From Aquimarina macrocephali JAMB N27 (GTDB lineage Bacteria; Bacteroidota; Bacteroidia; Flavobacteriales; Flavobacteriaceae), in the NCBI RefSeq assembly GCF_000520995.1, contig NZ_JACA01000058.1:1-52752 (forward strand): a stretch of DNA of 52,752 bases, written 5' to 3'. Of the stretch, positions 45,212 through 52,267 are shown piece after piece. The translations under genes and the position numbers were made by a program. Within the stretch, counting starts at the first letter, position 1. Each line of letters begins with the position of its first letter. The notes below the pieces were generated by a model that worked only from the letters and a program-made list of their open reading frames with translations, did no database searches and was not told where the DNA came from.

Positions 45212-45928
45212 TTAAGCTGTTATAGCTTCAAAAACAACAGTACTTACTTCTTTATTTTGCAGGTTTTCGTATCGCATAGAAAGCTCTTCTTCATTCTTTA
45301 CAATTTGAGTAATGCTTCTGGTTTTCAAGAACCCTCTATCTATTTGCAGATCAATATCCTTATCGCCTACTCCGGCGTTTTTATGAAAATCCAAAAGTGA
45401 CATTGAGGTTAATACATTCTGGTTTTCATAAGCAGCAAACCACTTTTTACGTGTTGCTTTCATATCTTTAGTATACAAAGTAGAAGACGACCATATATGG
45501 GTTTCTTTTTCTAATCTCCTAAGATGTTTTTGTTGCCCATCCCAAACCATTTCAAAAAGTAAAAGATCAGATTGCCAATTTACAGCTACAATCGTAAAAG
45601 GCTCTACCCCTTTACAATTATATGCCAGAATTGCTTTTTCTAAATCATCGGCTTCTAATAGATCTTTTACGACCACTCCTCTACTCTGTCTATACGACGC
45701 CGACCTTTCATGAATTTCGAACCCACCATTAAGCAAGCATATCATAGTATTTTTATCACTAACACCAATCCAGGTACCTCCAGCCACAGCATCCTTAGGA
45801 AACAGCATTCTGGTTTTATTTACCTGATAAAATTCAGGAAGTAGTGTTTTTCGATTTACAGCCTCATCACGATTAGAGGTTAGTATAAAATTATTTTCTT
45901 GAGTTGGGATTAACGTAACTGTACACAT
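45212..45928 (-). CDS. TANGO2/NRDE family protein
   Basis: This is 238 residues from the ATG at 45928, which begins MCTVTLIPTQENNFILTSNRDEAVNRKT. The NRDE motif and the N-terminal Cys2 are typical of TANGO2/Ntn-hydrolase-like proteins, in which the Met is removed and Cys becomes N-terminal. A TTG at 45955 in the same frame would add nine residues and bury this Cys, so I reject it. Other family features: GGTWIGVSDKNTMICLLNGG and SRGVVVKDLL. In eukaryotes TANGO2 affects heme/lipid homeostasis; the bacterial role is unknown. It lies 25 bases upstream of the DUF6695-like gene, on the same strand. Confidence 0.9.
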   Translation of the reverse strand: MCTVTLIPTQENNFILTSNRDEAVNRKTLLPEFYQVNKTRMLFPKDAVAGGTWIGVSDKNTMICLLNGGFEIHERSASYRQSRGVVVKDLLEADDLEKAILAYNCKGVEPFTIVAVNWQSDLLLFEMVWDGQQKHLRRLEKETHIWSSSTLYTKDMKATRKKWFAAYENQNVLTSMSLLDFHKNAGVGDKDIDLQIDRGFLKTRSITQIVKNEEELSMRYENLQNKEVSTVVFEAITA

Positions 45929-46240
45929 AAATTTTGGGTCGGCTAAATATCCCACAACTTACAAAAAAAATTACATACTCTATATCTTTACAATATCAAA
46001 TGGAGAAGCAGTTTTTTGTTTAACACCACATAATTATTATAAAACAACCTGTAGTCAAAAAAGATAAGTATAACTACAAAAACATGAGTGAGAAAATATG
46101 ATTTCAAACATTTTACAGATTTTTTTGGTATAAAAGGTTAAAATAGATTTTAGCCTATATAATTTTCTATCTTTGCTACCTTATAATGACAAATTCATTA
46201 GACAAATACATCTTACTAATTTAAATTAACACATTACATC
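45929..46240 (+). promoter_or_regulatory. Divergent intergenic region with pruA promoter motif
   Basis: This 312-bp gap carries TATCTTTG at 46168-46175, which matches the TAnnTTTG -7 consensus, about 65 bases before the pruA ATG. A TTG at the usual -33 spacing is not clear. A T-rich run lies near 46115-46130. Nothing else is recognisable. Confidence 0.45.
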
Positions 46241-47869
46241 ATGGGAAAAGGTTTTTTTCAAGTTCCTACTGCATTAAATGAGCCAATAAAGTCCTACGCT
46301 CCCGGAACACCGGAAAGAGAAGAAGTTCTGGCAACTTATGCAGCAATGTACAACACTACTGTAGACGTACCTTTATATATTAATGGTGAAGAGATAAGAA
46401 CAGGAGATACTTCTACAATGGCGCCTCCACACGATCATCAACATATCTTAGGAACGTATCACAAGGCAGAAAAACAACACATTCAAAAAGCAATTGATAC
46501 TGCACTTGAAGCTCGCAAAAAATGGGCTGATTTAGCATGGGAACAACGTGCTGCCGTATTTTTAAGAGCTGCAGAACTTATTGCCGGACCATACCGTGCA
46601 AAAATCAACGCAGCTACTATGCTTGCGCAGTCTAAAAATATATTTCAGGCAGAAATTGATGCAGCATGTGAGTTTATCGATTTTTTACGTTTTAACGTAG
46701 AATATATGACTCAAATCTATGAGGATCAACCAGATTCTACTTCTGGAGCCTGGAACAGATTAGAGTATCGCCCATTAGAAGGTTTTGTATATGCAATTAC
46801 TCCTTTTAATTTTACAGCAATTGCAGGAAACCTACCCGCCAGTGCTGCACTGATGGGAAATACTGTAGTATGGAAACCAAGTGACAGTCAGATCTATTCT
46901 GCAAAAGTTATCGTAGATATATTTAAAGAAGCAGGTGTACCTGATGGTGTAATCAATGTAGTATATGGAGATCCTGTTATGATTACAGATACTGTTTTAG
47001 CAAGTCCTGATTTTGCAGGAATACATTTTACAGGAAGTACACATGTATTTAAAGATATTTGGGCAAAAATCGGTACCAATATTCATAACTACAAAACATA
47101 TCCAAGAATTGTAGGAGAAACTGGTGGTAAAGATTTTATCATGGCACACCCTAGTGCAAATGCGAAACAAGTTGCTACTGGTATTTCTCGTGGAGCGTTT
47201 GAGTTTCAGGGACAAAAATGTAGCGCAGCATCCAGAGCTTATATACCAAAGAGTCTATGGGCAGATGTAGAAAAATACCTGAAAGAAGATGTCAAGTCTT
47301 TCAAAATGGGATCGCCAGAAGATATGAGTAACTTCATTACTGCAGTGATACATGAAGGGTCTTTCGACAAATTAACTAAATATATTGATCAGGTAAAAAA
47401 TGATGCAGATGCAGAAATTATAGCTGGTGGTGGGTACGATAAATCCAAAGGATATTTTATTGAGCCAACTGTAATAGTAGCTAAAGATCCAAAATACACT
47501 ACAATGTGTACAGAATTATTTGGTCCTGTTATTACAATATATGTTTATGAAGACAATAAATGGGGTGAAACATTAGAACTGGTTGATGGAACCAGTGAAT
47601 ACGCATTAACTGGAGCTATATTCTCTACAGATCGTTATGCTGCTGCAGAAGCAACTAAAGCATTAGAAAACTGTGCGGGTAATTTCTACATTAATGATAA
47701 ATGTACTGGAGCTGTTGTAGGGCAACAGCCATTTGGTGGAGCCAGAGCTTCTGGTACTAATGATAAAGCAGGTTCATACCTTAACTTATTACGTTGGGTA
47801 TCACCACGCATGATCAAGGAAACATTTGTTTCTCCAGCAGATTACAGATATCCTTTTTTGGGAGAATAA
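46241..47869 (+). CDS. pruA: L-glutamate gamma-semialdehyde dehydrogenase
   Basis: This is a 542-residue NAD-dependent aldehyde dehydrogenase that converts glutamate-5-semialdehyde (from proline or ornithine/arginine) to glutamate in the cytoplasm. It matches the stand-alone delta-1-pyrroline-5-carboxylate dehydrogenase family: FVYAITPFNFTAIAGNLPASAALMGNTVVWKPSDSQ, the catalytic Glu293 in RIVGETGGKDF and nucleophile Cys327 in FEFQGQKCSAASR, then ELFGPVITIYVY and FYINDKCTGAVVGQQPFGGARASGTNDKAG. Length fits the family. No proline dehydrogenase gene is adjacent. It has its own terminator. Confidence 0.95.
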   Translation: MGKGFFQVPTALNEPIKSYAPGTPEREEVLATYAAMYNTTVDVPLYINGEEIRTGDTSTMAPPHDHQHILGTYHKAEKQHIQKAIDTALEARKKWADLAWEQRAAVFLRAAELIAGPYRAKINAATMLAQSKNIFQAEIDAACEFIDFLRFNVEYMTQIYEDQPDSTSGAWNRLEYRPLEGFVYAITPFNFTAIAGNLPASAALMGNTVVWKPSDSQIYSAKVIVDIFKEAGVPDGVINVVYGDPVMITDTVLASPDFAGIHFTGSTHVFKDIWAKIGTNIHNYKTYPRIVGETGGKDFIMAHPSANAKQVATGISRGAFEFQGQKCSAASRAYIPKSLWADVEKYLKEDVKSFKMGSPEDMSNFITAVIHEGSFDKLTKYIDQVKNDADAEIIAGGGYDKSKGYFIEPTVIVAKDPKYTTMCTELFGPVITIYVYEDNKWGETLELVDGTSEYALTGAIFSTDRYAAAEATKALENCAGNFYINDKCTGAVVGQQPFGGARASGTNDKAGSYLNLLRWVSPRMIKETFVSPADYRYPFLGE

Positions 47870-47885
47870 TCTCAACAAATTACAT

Positions 47886-47918
47886 ATAAAAAAAGTGCCA
47901 AATGGCACTTTTTTTTGT
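47886..47918 (+). terminator. Rho-independent terminator after pruA
   Basis: AAAAAAAGTGCCA (47888-47900) pairs with TGGCACTTTTTTT after a 2-base AA gap that joins the loop, ending in a T8 tract. It lies about 20 bases beyond the pruA stop. It also rules out an earlier in-frame ATG at 47902 as the start of the next gene. Confidence 0.9.
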
Positions 47919-47973
47919 TTGGGCATACCACTTAAAACATTTAAATTTACTCCAAATCACACACCAACTTAAT

Positions 47974-49083
47974 ATGAAGAAAATATTAATTACCGGAGGA
48001 GGTATTGCTGGTCTTGCAACCGCAAGGATGCTTCAAAACCAAGGGTATCAGATCAAGTTAATTGAAAAACAATCCGAATGGCAAATATCTGGAACTGGAT
48101 TATATTTACCTTCTAATGGAGTTGTTGCGTTGGATAAAATAGGATTGGGAACTATTGCAAGAGAGAAAGGGTTTATTATAGATTATCGCAATATAAAGAG
48201 TGCCAAAGCAGAAACGATACTTGATTTAGATCTTGAAAAAATATGGGGAAGAGAAAAACCATGCCTGAGTATAAAAAGAAAAGTACTTCATGACATTCTT
48301 ATTAATGGAATAAATAATATTGACATTGTTTTCAATACCACTATTAAGAATCTAAAAACAAATCCACAATCTATTGGAATAGAACTATCAGATGGCTCTA
48401 AAGAAGAATATGACTTGGTTATAGGAGCAGATGGATTGTATTCTAGGGCCAGAAATTTAGTTTTGGGAGATATCCCTCTAAGAAAAGTAACTGCACAGGT
48501 GTGTCGGTTTATGATTAAAAAACCAAAAGACATTAATTCATGGACCTTATTTATAAGCTCGGCAGGGCAATTTCTAATCATCCCTACCGATAAGGATTTT
48601 GCATATTGTTATGTAAATAGAAAAACAAAAGGTTTTAAAACGTATGACAAAAAACAGTATATGGAACCTTTTAAAAAATTTGCCTCTCCAGTTCCCGAAA
48701 TTCTTAACACATGGAATCCCGATGAAGCCTACTGGAATGATTTAGAAGAGCTTCCTCAATTACCGGTTATGGGCAGTAGCAGAGTCGTTCTTATAGGAGA
48801 TGCAGCCCACGGAATGCCTCCATTTATGGCGCAAGGTGGTGCTCTTGCTCTAGAAGATGCTGTTGTATTATCTGGTTTACTTAAAAACGAAGATTGGAGC
48901 ACCATGGCCTCTACGTTTTCAAAAAACAGGATTAATCGTATAGATTGGACCAGAGCTCGTAATCAAAAGCGCGAAAAACTCTCTAAATTACCTTATTGGA
49001 TTGCCAAGCTAGGATTAAAAAAAGTAGGAGAAAAAAACTGGACCGAAGATTACAAACCTCTTACCAAAACCCCTAATTGGTAG
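47974..49083 (+). CDS. FAD-dependent monooxygenase (PHBH-like)
   Basis: This is 369 residues from the ATG at 47974; an upstream ATG at 47902 lies inside the pruA terminator. The N-terminal FAD-binding Rossmann motif is ILITGGGIAGLATARMLQNQG with a Glu about 15 residues on (IEKQ). The DG motif is DLVIGADGLYSRARNLVLG, and the GD motif is VVLIGDAAHGMPPFMAQGGALALEDAVVLSGLL. It therefore belongs to the group A flavin monooxygenases (p-hydroxybenzoate hydroxylase/UbiH/TetX type). The substrate is unknown; TetX-like drug oxidation cannot be ruled out or supported. It is about 60 bases upstream of a GNAT gene. Confidence 0.9.
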   Translation: MKKILITGGGIAGLATARMLQNQGYQIKLIEKQSEWQISGTGLYLPSNGVVALDKIGLGTIAREKGFIIDYRNIKSAKAETILDLDLEKIWGREKPCLSIKRKVLHDILINGINNIDIVFNTTIKNLKTNPQSIGIELSDGSKEEYDLVIGADGLYSRARNLVLGDIPLRKVTAQVCRFMIKKPKDINSWTLFISSAGQFLIIPTDKDFAYCYVNRKTKGFKTYDKKQYMEPFKKFASPVPEILNTWNPDEAYWNDLEELPQLPVMGSSRVVLIGDAAHGMPPFMAQGGALALEDAVVLSGLLKNEDWSTMASTFSKNRINRIDWTRARNQKREKLSKLPYWIAKLGLKKVGEKNWTEDYKPLTKTPNW

Positions 49084-49145
49084 ATTTAAATAATACATGT
49101 ATCTTTTTCCTCTAAACAAAAAACAACAACATATCACAACCTAGT

Positions 49146-49613
49146 ATGATTATAAGAACAGCTATAATAGAAGATCTACCTATTCTTTTGGATTTTGAAC
49201 AAAAAATCATTGAGGCAGAGCGCCCAATGGATCCTACATTGATACAGGATAAAAAAATAAGCTATTATAGTGTTAAGGATTATGTCTTATCTGATCACAC
49301 AGAGGTTGTTGTTGCTGAGATTGAAGGAGAAATTGTTGGAAGCGGCTACGGACAAATACGTGACCGAAAAAACTTCTTCAAACAAAAACAATTGGGCTAT
49401 ATCGGTTTTATGTATGTAAAAGATCAACATAGAGGAAAAGGTGTTAGCCAGAAAATCATAAAATACATATGTGATTGGTTTGCAAGTAAAAATCTAGAAG
49501 AAATACGTCTTACGGTTTATGATCAAAATCCAAGAGCTATACGAGCTTATGAAAAAGTTGGTTTCAAAAAGCACCTTATTGAGATGAGAGTAAACCTAAA
49601 TGATTTAGATTAA
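49146..49613 (+). CDS. GNAT family N-acetyltransferase
   Basis: This is a 155-residue GNAT protein with all core elements: the N-terminal IIRTAIIEDLPILLDFEQKIIEAERP, strand VVVAEIEGEIVGSGYGQI, strand LGYIGFMYVKDQHRGKGVSQKIIKYICDWFASK (acetyl-CoA loop Q-H-R-G-K-G), and C-terminal IRLTVYDQNPRAIRAYEKVGFKKHLIEMRVNL. The substrate is unknown. It follows the flavin monooxygenase on the same strand after 62 bases and ends before the toxin region. Confidence 0.92.
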   Translation: MIIRTAIIEDLPILLDFEQKIIEAERPMDPTLIQDKKISYYSVKDYVLSDHTEVVVAEIEGEIVGSGYGQIRDRKNFFKQKQLGYIGFMYVKDQHRGKGVSQKIIKYICDWFASKNLEEIRLTVYDQNPRAIRAYEKVGFKKHLIEMRVNLNDLD

Positions 49614-49676
49614 AATATCTCTCTGCAAGCTCTAATTCTGTTTTCTAAAGGATTTATGATGAAGTAAGATTTATAA

Positions 49677-49767
49677 AAAACAAACAGCTACAATAAACAT
49701 GTTACTGTAGCTGCTTTATTTTAGTAAAATAAGAGAGATGTTTTATCCACCCATCTTTTTGTTATAG
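49677..49767. repeat. Direct repeat copy 1: terminator plus end of immunity-like gene
   Basis: This about 90-bp segment, from AAAACAAACAGCTAC to GTTATAG, recurs at 51536-51625 with only a few changes. It contains a hairpin CAGCTACA (49685-49692) pairing with TGTAGCTG (49706-49713), which on the minus strand is followed by a T-rich run and should end the toxin/immunity transcript. The right part encodes the last codons (KKMGG) of the small gene at 49743-49928. Confidence 0.8.
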
Positions 49768-49928
49768 TATTGTTCTATACTAAAGTTGCCCAATTCTAGA
49801 TCATTGAAAAAAGCTTCCTTATTATCGAAAAGTTTTTCTACTTCATATGGGTCATGTATCATTCCAAAAACAGCGCCCTTTTCGTTCATTGAAAGATAAT
49901 TGCCATCTTCCAAATCTTTGATAAGCAT
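49743..49928 (-). CDS. Small SUKH-like immunity protein or remnant
   Basis: This is a 61-residue acidic protein that I do not firmly recognise: LEDGNYLSMNEKGAVFGMIHDP, EKLFDNKEAFFNDLELGNFSIEQYY, ending KKMGG. The pattern of a short strand, HD and a C-terminal helix recalls the C-terminal half of SMI1/KNR4 (SUKH) immunity proteins. It may be a truncated survivor. It is 26 bases after the immunity gene at 49955 and is preceded by GGGGAG, a plausible ribosome-binding site. Its 3' end and terminator are duplicated at 51536-51625. Confidence 0.6.
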   Translation of the reverse strand: MLIKDLEDGNYLSMNEKGAVFGMIHDPYEVEKLFDNKEAFFNDLELGNFSIEQYYNKKMGG

Positions 49929-49954
49929 AATTACTCCCCAGCGGCTATTCCAAT

Positions 49955-50368
49955 TTACTCCATAAGTTCTTTTAATTTCACATTACCCTTTTGATTTAAC
50001 TCAATATCTAACCTATTTAAGAAATCCTCAACTGCTTCTAGTAATTCATCCTTGTCCATAGCTTTCTCTTCATCAAATTCTTGCCATACAGATTCAATTA
50101 AAAAACCTTCTTTTCCATTATATTTGAATAAAAGTATTGGAGATTCATCACTATCCATCGTTTCATAATGAAAATCAGTAAACTGATCAATTCTTATTCT
50201 CTCAACCCATCTTCTTAATAATACGCCAAGTTCAGCAATTAATAAATCAGTGGAATCAAAAAAAAGCTTTCCTTTCAGGAAGATTCTTAAAGTTCCTTCT
50301 AAATAAGCAACAAAATACTGCTTTTTATTTTCTTCAGGTATTGAAGTAATTTCAAATTCTATTTTCAT
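49955..50368 (-). CDS. Probable immunity protein 3
   Basis: This is a 137-residue acidic cytoplasmic protein: a beta-rich N-terminus (MKIEFEITSIPEENKKQYFVAYLEGTLRIF), LLIAELGVLLRRWVERIR, SDESPILLFKYNGKEGFLIESVWQEF, then a helical C-terminus with EELLEAVEDFLNRLD-like sequence. It is 11 bases downstream of the displaced toxin tip at 50380, with no predicted signal, matching the toxin-immunity order of polymorphic toxins. I do not recognise the family. The function as a specific toxin inhibitor is inferred from its position, size and acidity. Confidence 0.72.
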   Translation of the reverse strand: MKIEFEITSIPEENKKQYFVAYLEGTLRIFLKGKLFFDSTDLLIAELGVLLRRWVERIRIDQFTDFHYETMDSDESPILLFKYNGKEGFLIESVWQEFDEEKAMDKDELLEAVEDFLNRLDIELNQKGNVKLKELME

Positions 50369-50379
50369 TATGATATAAA

Positions 50380-50751
50380 TTATTTGATTGGGAAAGCATT
50401 TATTACTTTGCTATCAAATCCAACTATTACCCTAACAGAAGTTTGTCCTTTAGTACCGATTACTCTTCCTAAATTAGTATGTACCCTAAATGTGTTTAAC
50501 AAATTAGGGTTGGATAAAAACTGTGCGTTGGGTGAGCGTAAAGCTTCTTGAACAATTTCTCTCGCTGTTCCAATATCAATTGTATTGAATTTTGCAAATT
50601 TACCTGAACCGATGTTCAGGTGTTCATTTTTAACAAATATTGAACCTAAATCATCAGCTGCTGTAAACGATGCCTTCGATGCTCTTGCCAAAGCATTACT
50701 CGTCCTAGCAACATTTCCAGCTCTACCAGCCACTCCTGCACCTGGTATCAA
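50380..50751 (-). CDS. Displaced polymorphic-toxin tip 3
   Basis: This is an open frame of about 123 codons. Its only available upstream start is TTG at 50751, in the repeated linker LIPGAGVAGRAGNVAR. The unique part reads FVKNEHLNIGSGKFAKFN and ALRSPNAQFLSN, FRVHTNLGRVIGTKGQTSVRVIVGFDSKVINAFPIK. The closing IGTKGQ-x-x-x-RVIV-x-x-x-KVINAFP strand pair resembles BECR-type RNase toxins, but this is a guess. A TAG codon from a one-base insertion sits in frame just before the linker. It is therefore a silent or orphan C-terminus, not a complete toxin gene. Immunity gene 49955 follows after 11 bases. Confidence 0.7.
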   Translation of the reverse strand: MIPGAGVAGRAGNVARTSNALARASKASFTAADDLGSIFVKNEHLNIGSGKFAKFNTIDIGTAREIVQEALRSPNAQFLSNPNLLNTFRVHTNLGRVIGTKGQTSVRVIVGFDSKVINAFPIK

Positions 50752-50835
50752 AGATAAAGATTCCTATTTGTAAATTTGCAGACTCTCCTCCTAAAACATA
50801 GAAAACATTGTTAACATCCCCGGTTGATGCAGCTT
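50703..50835. repeat. Toxin-linker repeat copy B
   Basis: This about 133-bp segment matches 52582-52713 of the parent toxin gene. On the minus strand it encodes AASTGDVNNVFYVLGGESANLQ and then, after a frame break, ESLSLIPGAGVAGR. The break is one inserted base: ATGGAA in the parent is ATAGGAA here. Homology begins just upstream of the terminator of the preceding cassette. Confidence 0.88.
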
Positions 50836-50842
50836 ACTAAAA

Positions 50843-50872
50843 AAAAGCCCTCACATCTCTGCAAGGGCTTTT
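50843..50872 (-). terminator. Terminator after CPCC immunity gene
   Basis: AAAAGCCCT (50843-50851) pairs with AGGGCTTTT (50864-50872). On the minus strand the hairpin is followed by a T-rich run of eight. It lies 5 bases beyond the stop of the CPCC immunity gene at 50877. Confidence 0.85.
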
Positions 50873-50876
50873 GATA

Positions 50877-51146
50877 TTAGTCTTTCAATTCTTCTTCTAA
50901 TGGTTGTCTAACCTGTTCCTCAAATTGTAAATCTATCACTCCAAGCTCTTTGAAGTTTCTTCGAGCTTGATTAAGGCTCATCTCATTTGCTCCACCTTCA
51001 TAATCCGGATCATGTAATTGGATTCCATCATCTTCCCAGAAACACACTGGACAGGTTTGAAATGTGTTATCTGGCTTTTCATTTAGGGTATAATATTTAC
51101 AGCAAGGGCATTGATAATTACCATGTCTATTTTGTTTAGTTTCCAT
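50877..51146 (-). CDS. CPCC-family cysteine-rich immunity protein 2
   Basis: This is an 89-residue protein of the cysteine-rich CPCC type. It has YQCPCCKYYTLNEKPDNTFQTCPVCFWEDDGIQ (about 11-43) with four Cys residues likely to bind zinc, then HDPDYEGGANEMSLNQARRNFKELG, and an acidic tail. The family is known in polymorphic-toxin loci as probable immunity proteins. Its start overlaps the end of the displaced toxin tip at 51136 by 11 bases, so the two are translationally coupled. A terminator follows immediately. Confidence 0.88.
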   Translation of the reverse strand: METKQNRHGNYQCPCCKYYTLNEKPDNTFQTCPVCFWEDDGIQLHDPDYEGGANEMSLNQARRNFKELGVIDLQFEEQVRQPLEEELKD

Positions 51147-51495
51147 ATTTCTGTACTTGTTTTAGATAGTAATTCAAACCTTGTTTTGGTCTGAAGAAAG
51201 TTTGAATGGTACCATTAGGGTGAGTGGTTAAAAATTCTCCTGTTTTGTTATTGAATTTAAAACCATACCCTTGTCTAGAGGTAAATCCACTGATACTACC
51301 GCCGACCGGACTATCCGCCAATTTAATCGCTCGATTGTAGAATGCATTTTTAGAAATAGCCCCCCATTGAGACCATTCTCCAGAGTGCTTTGCGAATTTT
51401 GCAGCAAAGTTAGGAAATCTTCCCTGTGTTAAGAGCTTTGTACTCCCCTTAACAACACTTCCTGTCCTACCGGCCACTCCTGCACCTGGTATCAA
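51136..51495 (-). CDS. Displaced polymorphic-toxin tip 2
   Basis: This is an open frame of about 119 codons from a TTG at 51495 within the repeated linker LIPGAGVAGRTGSV. The unique part has FPNFAAKFAKHSGEWSQWG, AFYNRAIKLADSPVGG, FTSRQGYGFKFNNKTGEFLTTHPNGTIQTFFRPKQGLNYYLKQVQKYG. The pattern H-x2-EW, then a G-Y-x-F-x-x-x-T-x-EF strand and NG-x-I-x-T-F-x-x-P is typical of small RNase-like toxin tips, but no family is certain. The same one-base insertion as in copy B puts a stop just upstream. The CPCC immunity gene overlaps its end. Confidence 0.7.
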   Translation of the reverse strand: MIPGAGVAGRTGSVVKGSTKLLTQGRFPNFAAKFAKHSGEWSQWGAISKNAFYNRAIKLADSPVGGSISGFTSRQGYGFKFNNKTGEFLTTHPNGTIQTFFRPKQGLNYYLKQVQKYGN

Positions 51496-51540
51496 AGATA
51501 AAGATTCCTATTTGTAGATTCTCCTCCTAAAGCATAAAAC
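51451..51540. repeat. Toxin-linker repeat copy C
   Basis: This is about 90 bp homologous to 52582-52713 and 50703-50835, encoding YALGGES then ESLSLIPGAGVAGRTG on the minus strand. It carries the same ATGGAA to ATAGGAA insertion as copy B and in addition lacks 8 bases within SANLQ. Homology ends near 51540, where the duplicated terminator begins. Confidence 0.85.
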
Positions 51541-51625
51541 AAACAGCTACAATAAACATGTTACCATAGCTGCTTTATTTTAGTAAAATAAGAGAGATGT
51601 TTTATCCACCTATCTTTTGTTATAG
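51536..51625. repeat. Direct repeat copy 2: stray terminator and immunity-gene tail
   Basis: This matches 49677-49767 (AAAACAAACAGCTAC through GTTATAG). The hairpin stem is weakened here (CATAGCTG in place of TGTAGCTG). On the minus strand the coding part would read the same tail as the 49743 gene, but a base change and a one-base deletion alter it and no gene continues upstream. It is a scar showing that a cassette ending once lay here. Confidence 0.8.
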
Positions 51626-51685
51626 GAAGGCACCACCAATATTGCCACTCTTTTTATTAAGGACCCCAAAATCAATCTAATGTAA

Positions 51686-51712
51686 AAAGCCTCTGCAAAA
51701 TGCAGAGGCTTT
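51686..51712 (-). terminator. Terminator after immunity gene 1
   Basis: AAAGCCTCTGCA (51686-51697) pairs perfectly with TGCAGAGGCTTT (51701-51712) around a 3-base loop. On the minus strand it is followed by TTTTTACATTAG. It lies 20 bases beyond the stop of the gene at 51732 and closes the active toxin-immunity transcript. Confidence 0.88.
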
Positions 51713-51731
51713 CATATTTTTATTAGTCTAA

Positions 51732-52265
51732 TTATTCAGAAAGGTTTATAACCTCTATAGTTCCCATGCGCTCAAAATTTAAAAGGTTATCATTTCTGTT
51801 AAATTGAGAAGTTTCAACCGTATTCCCATCTGATATTGGAGTTGAAAGAATATAATCGTTATCAAACACAACTTTTACTCCGAAGGGCTCAGGTTTGTTT
51901 TTTAATCCAACAAATTCAATAGATTGTATTTTAGAAGCAATTATATTGCTGAATTCTTGAACTTCTGTTACTTCATAATACTCCATCTCTAAATCACTTT
52001 CACATTCTGACTTCATCCAAGCATCCATCCTGGATGTAAAAGATGACCAAGAATATACCTTTGTAGGTATTCCTTCAAAACGGAGGTAAGGAGTCCACAT
52101 ATCCTCTTTATCGGTAGTGATAACACATAAACGATCTGGATTTTGACGAAAAACAAATCCAAAAGATATATCAATATCTAATTCTTTTTCTTCGCCTAAT
52201 GGAGGCCAAACAACAAGAAATAACTTCTTTATCTCCTTATTTCTTAATTCTTTAAATGTCTTCAT
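51732..52265 (-). CDS. Probable immunity protein 1
   Basis: This is a 177-residue cytoplasmic protein, 2 bases after the toxin stop. It begins MKTFKELRNKEIKKLFLVVW and contains ISFGFVFRQNPDRLCVITTDKEDMWTPYLRFEGIPTKVYSWSSF, ECESDLEMEYYEVTEV, IQSIEFVGLKNKPEPFGVKVVFDNDYILSTPISDGNTVET. It has the beta-rich, acidic look of immunity proteins, but I do not recognise the family. Coupling with the parent toxin gene (2-base gap) strongly suggests it neutralises the tip at the end of that gene. Confidence 0.78.
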   Translation of the reverse strand: MKTFKELRNKEIKKLFLVVWPPLGEEKELDIDISFGFVFRQNPDRLCVITTDKEDMWTPYLRFEGIPTKVYSWSSFTSRMDAWMKSECESDLEMEYYEVTEVQEFSNIIASKIQSIEFVGLKNKPEPFGVKVVFDNDYILSTPISDGNTVETSQFNRNDNLLNFERMGTIEVINLSE

Positions 52266-52267
52266 AA

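Noticed and set aside
45929..45955. TTG start of the TANGO2/NRDE gene at 45955
   Set aside because: It would bury the conserved N-terminal Cys of the family.
47902..47973. N-terminal extension of the FAD monooxygenase from ATG 47902
   Set aside because: That codon lies within the pruA terminator, and the Rossmann motif starts directly at ATG 47974.
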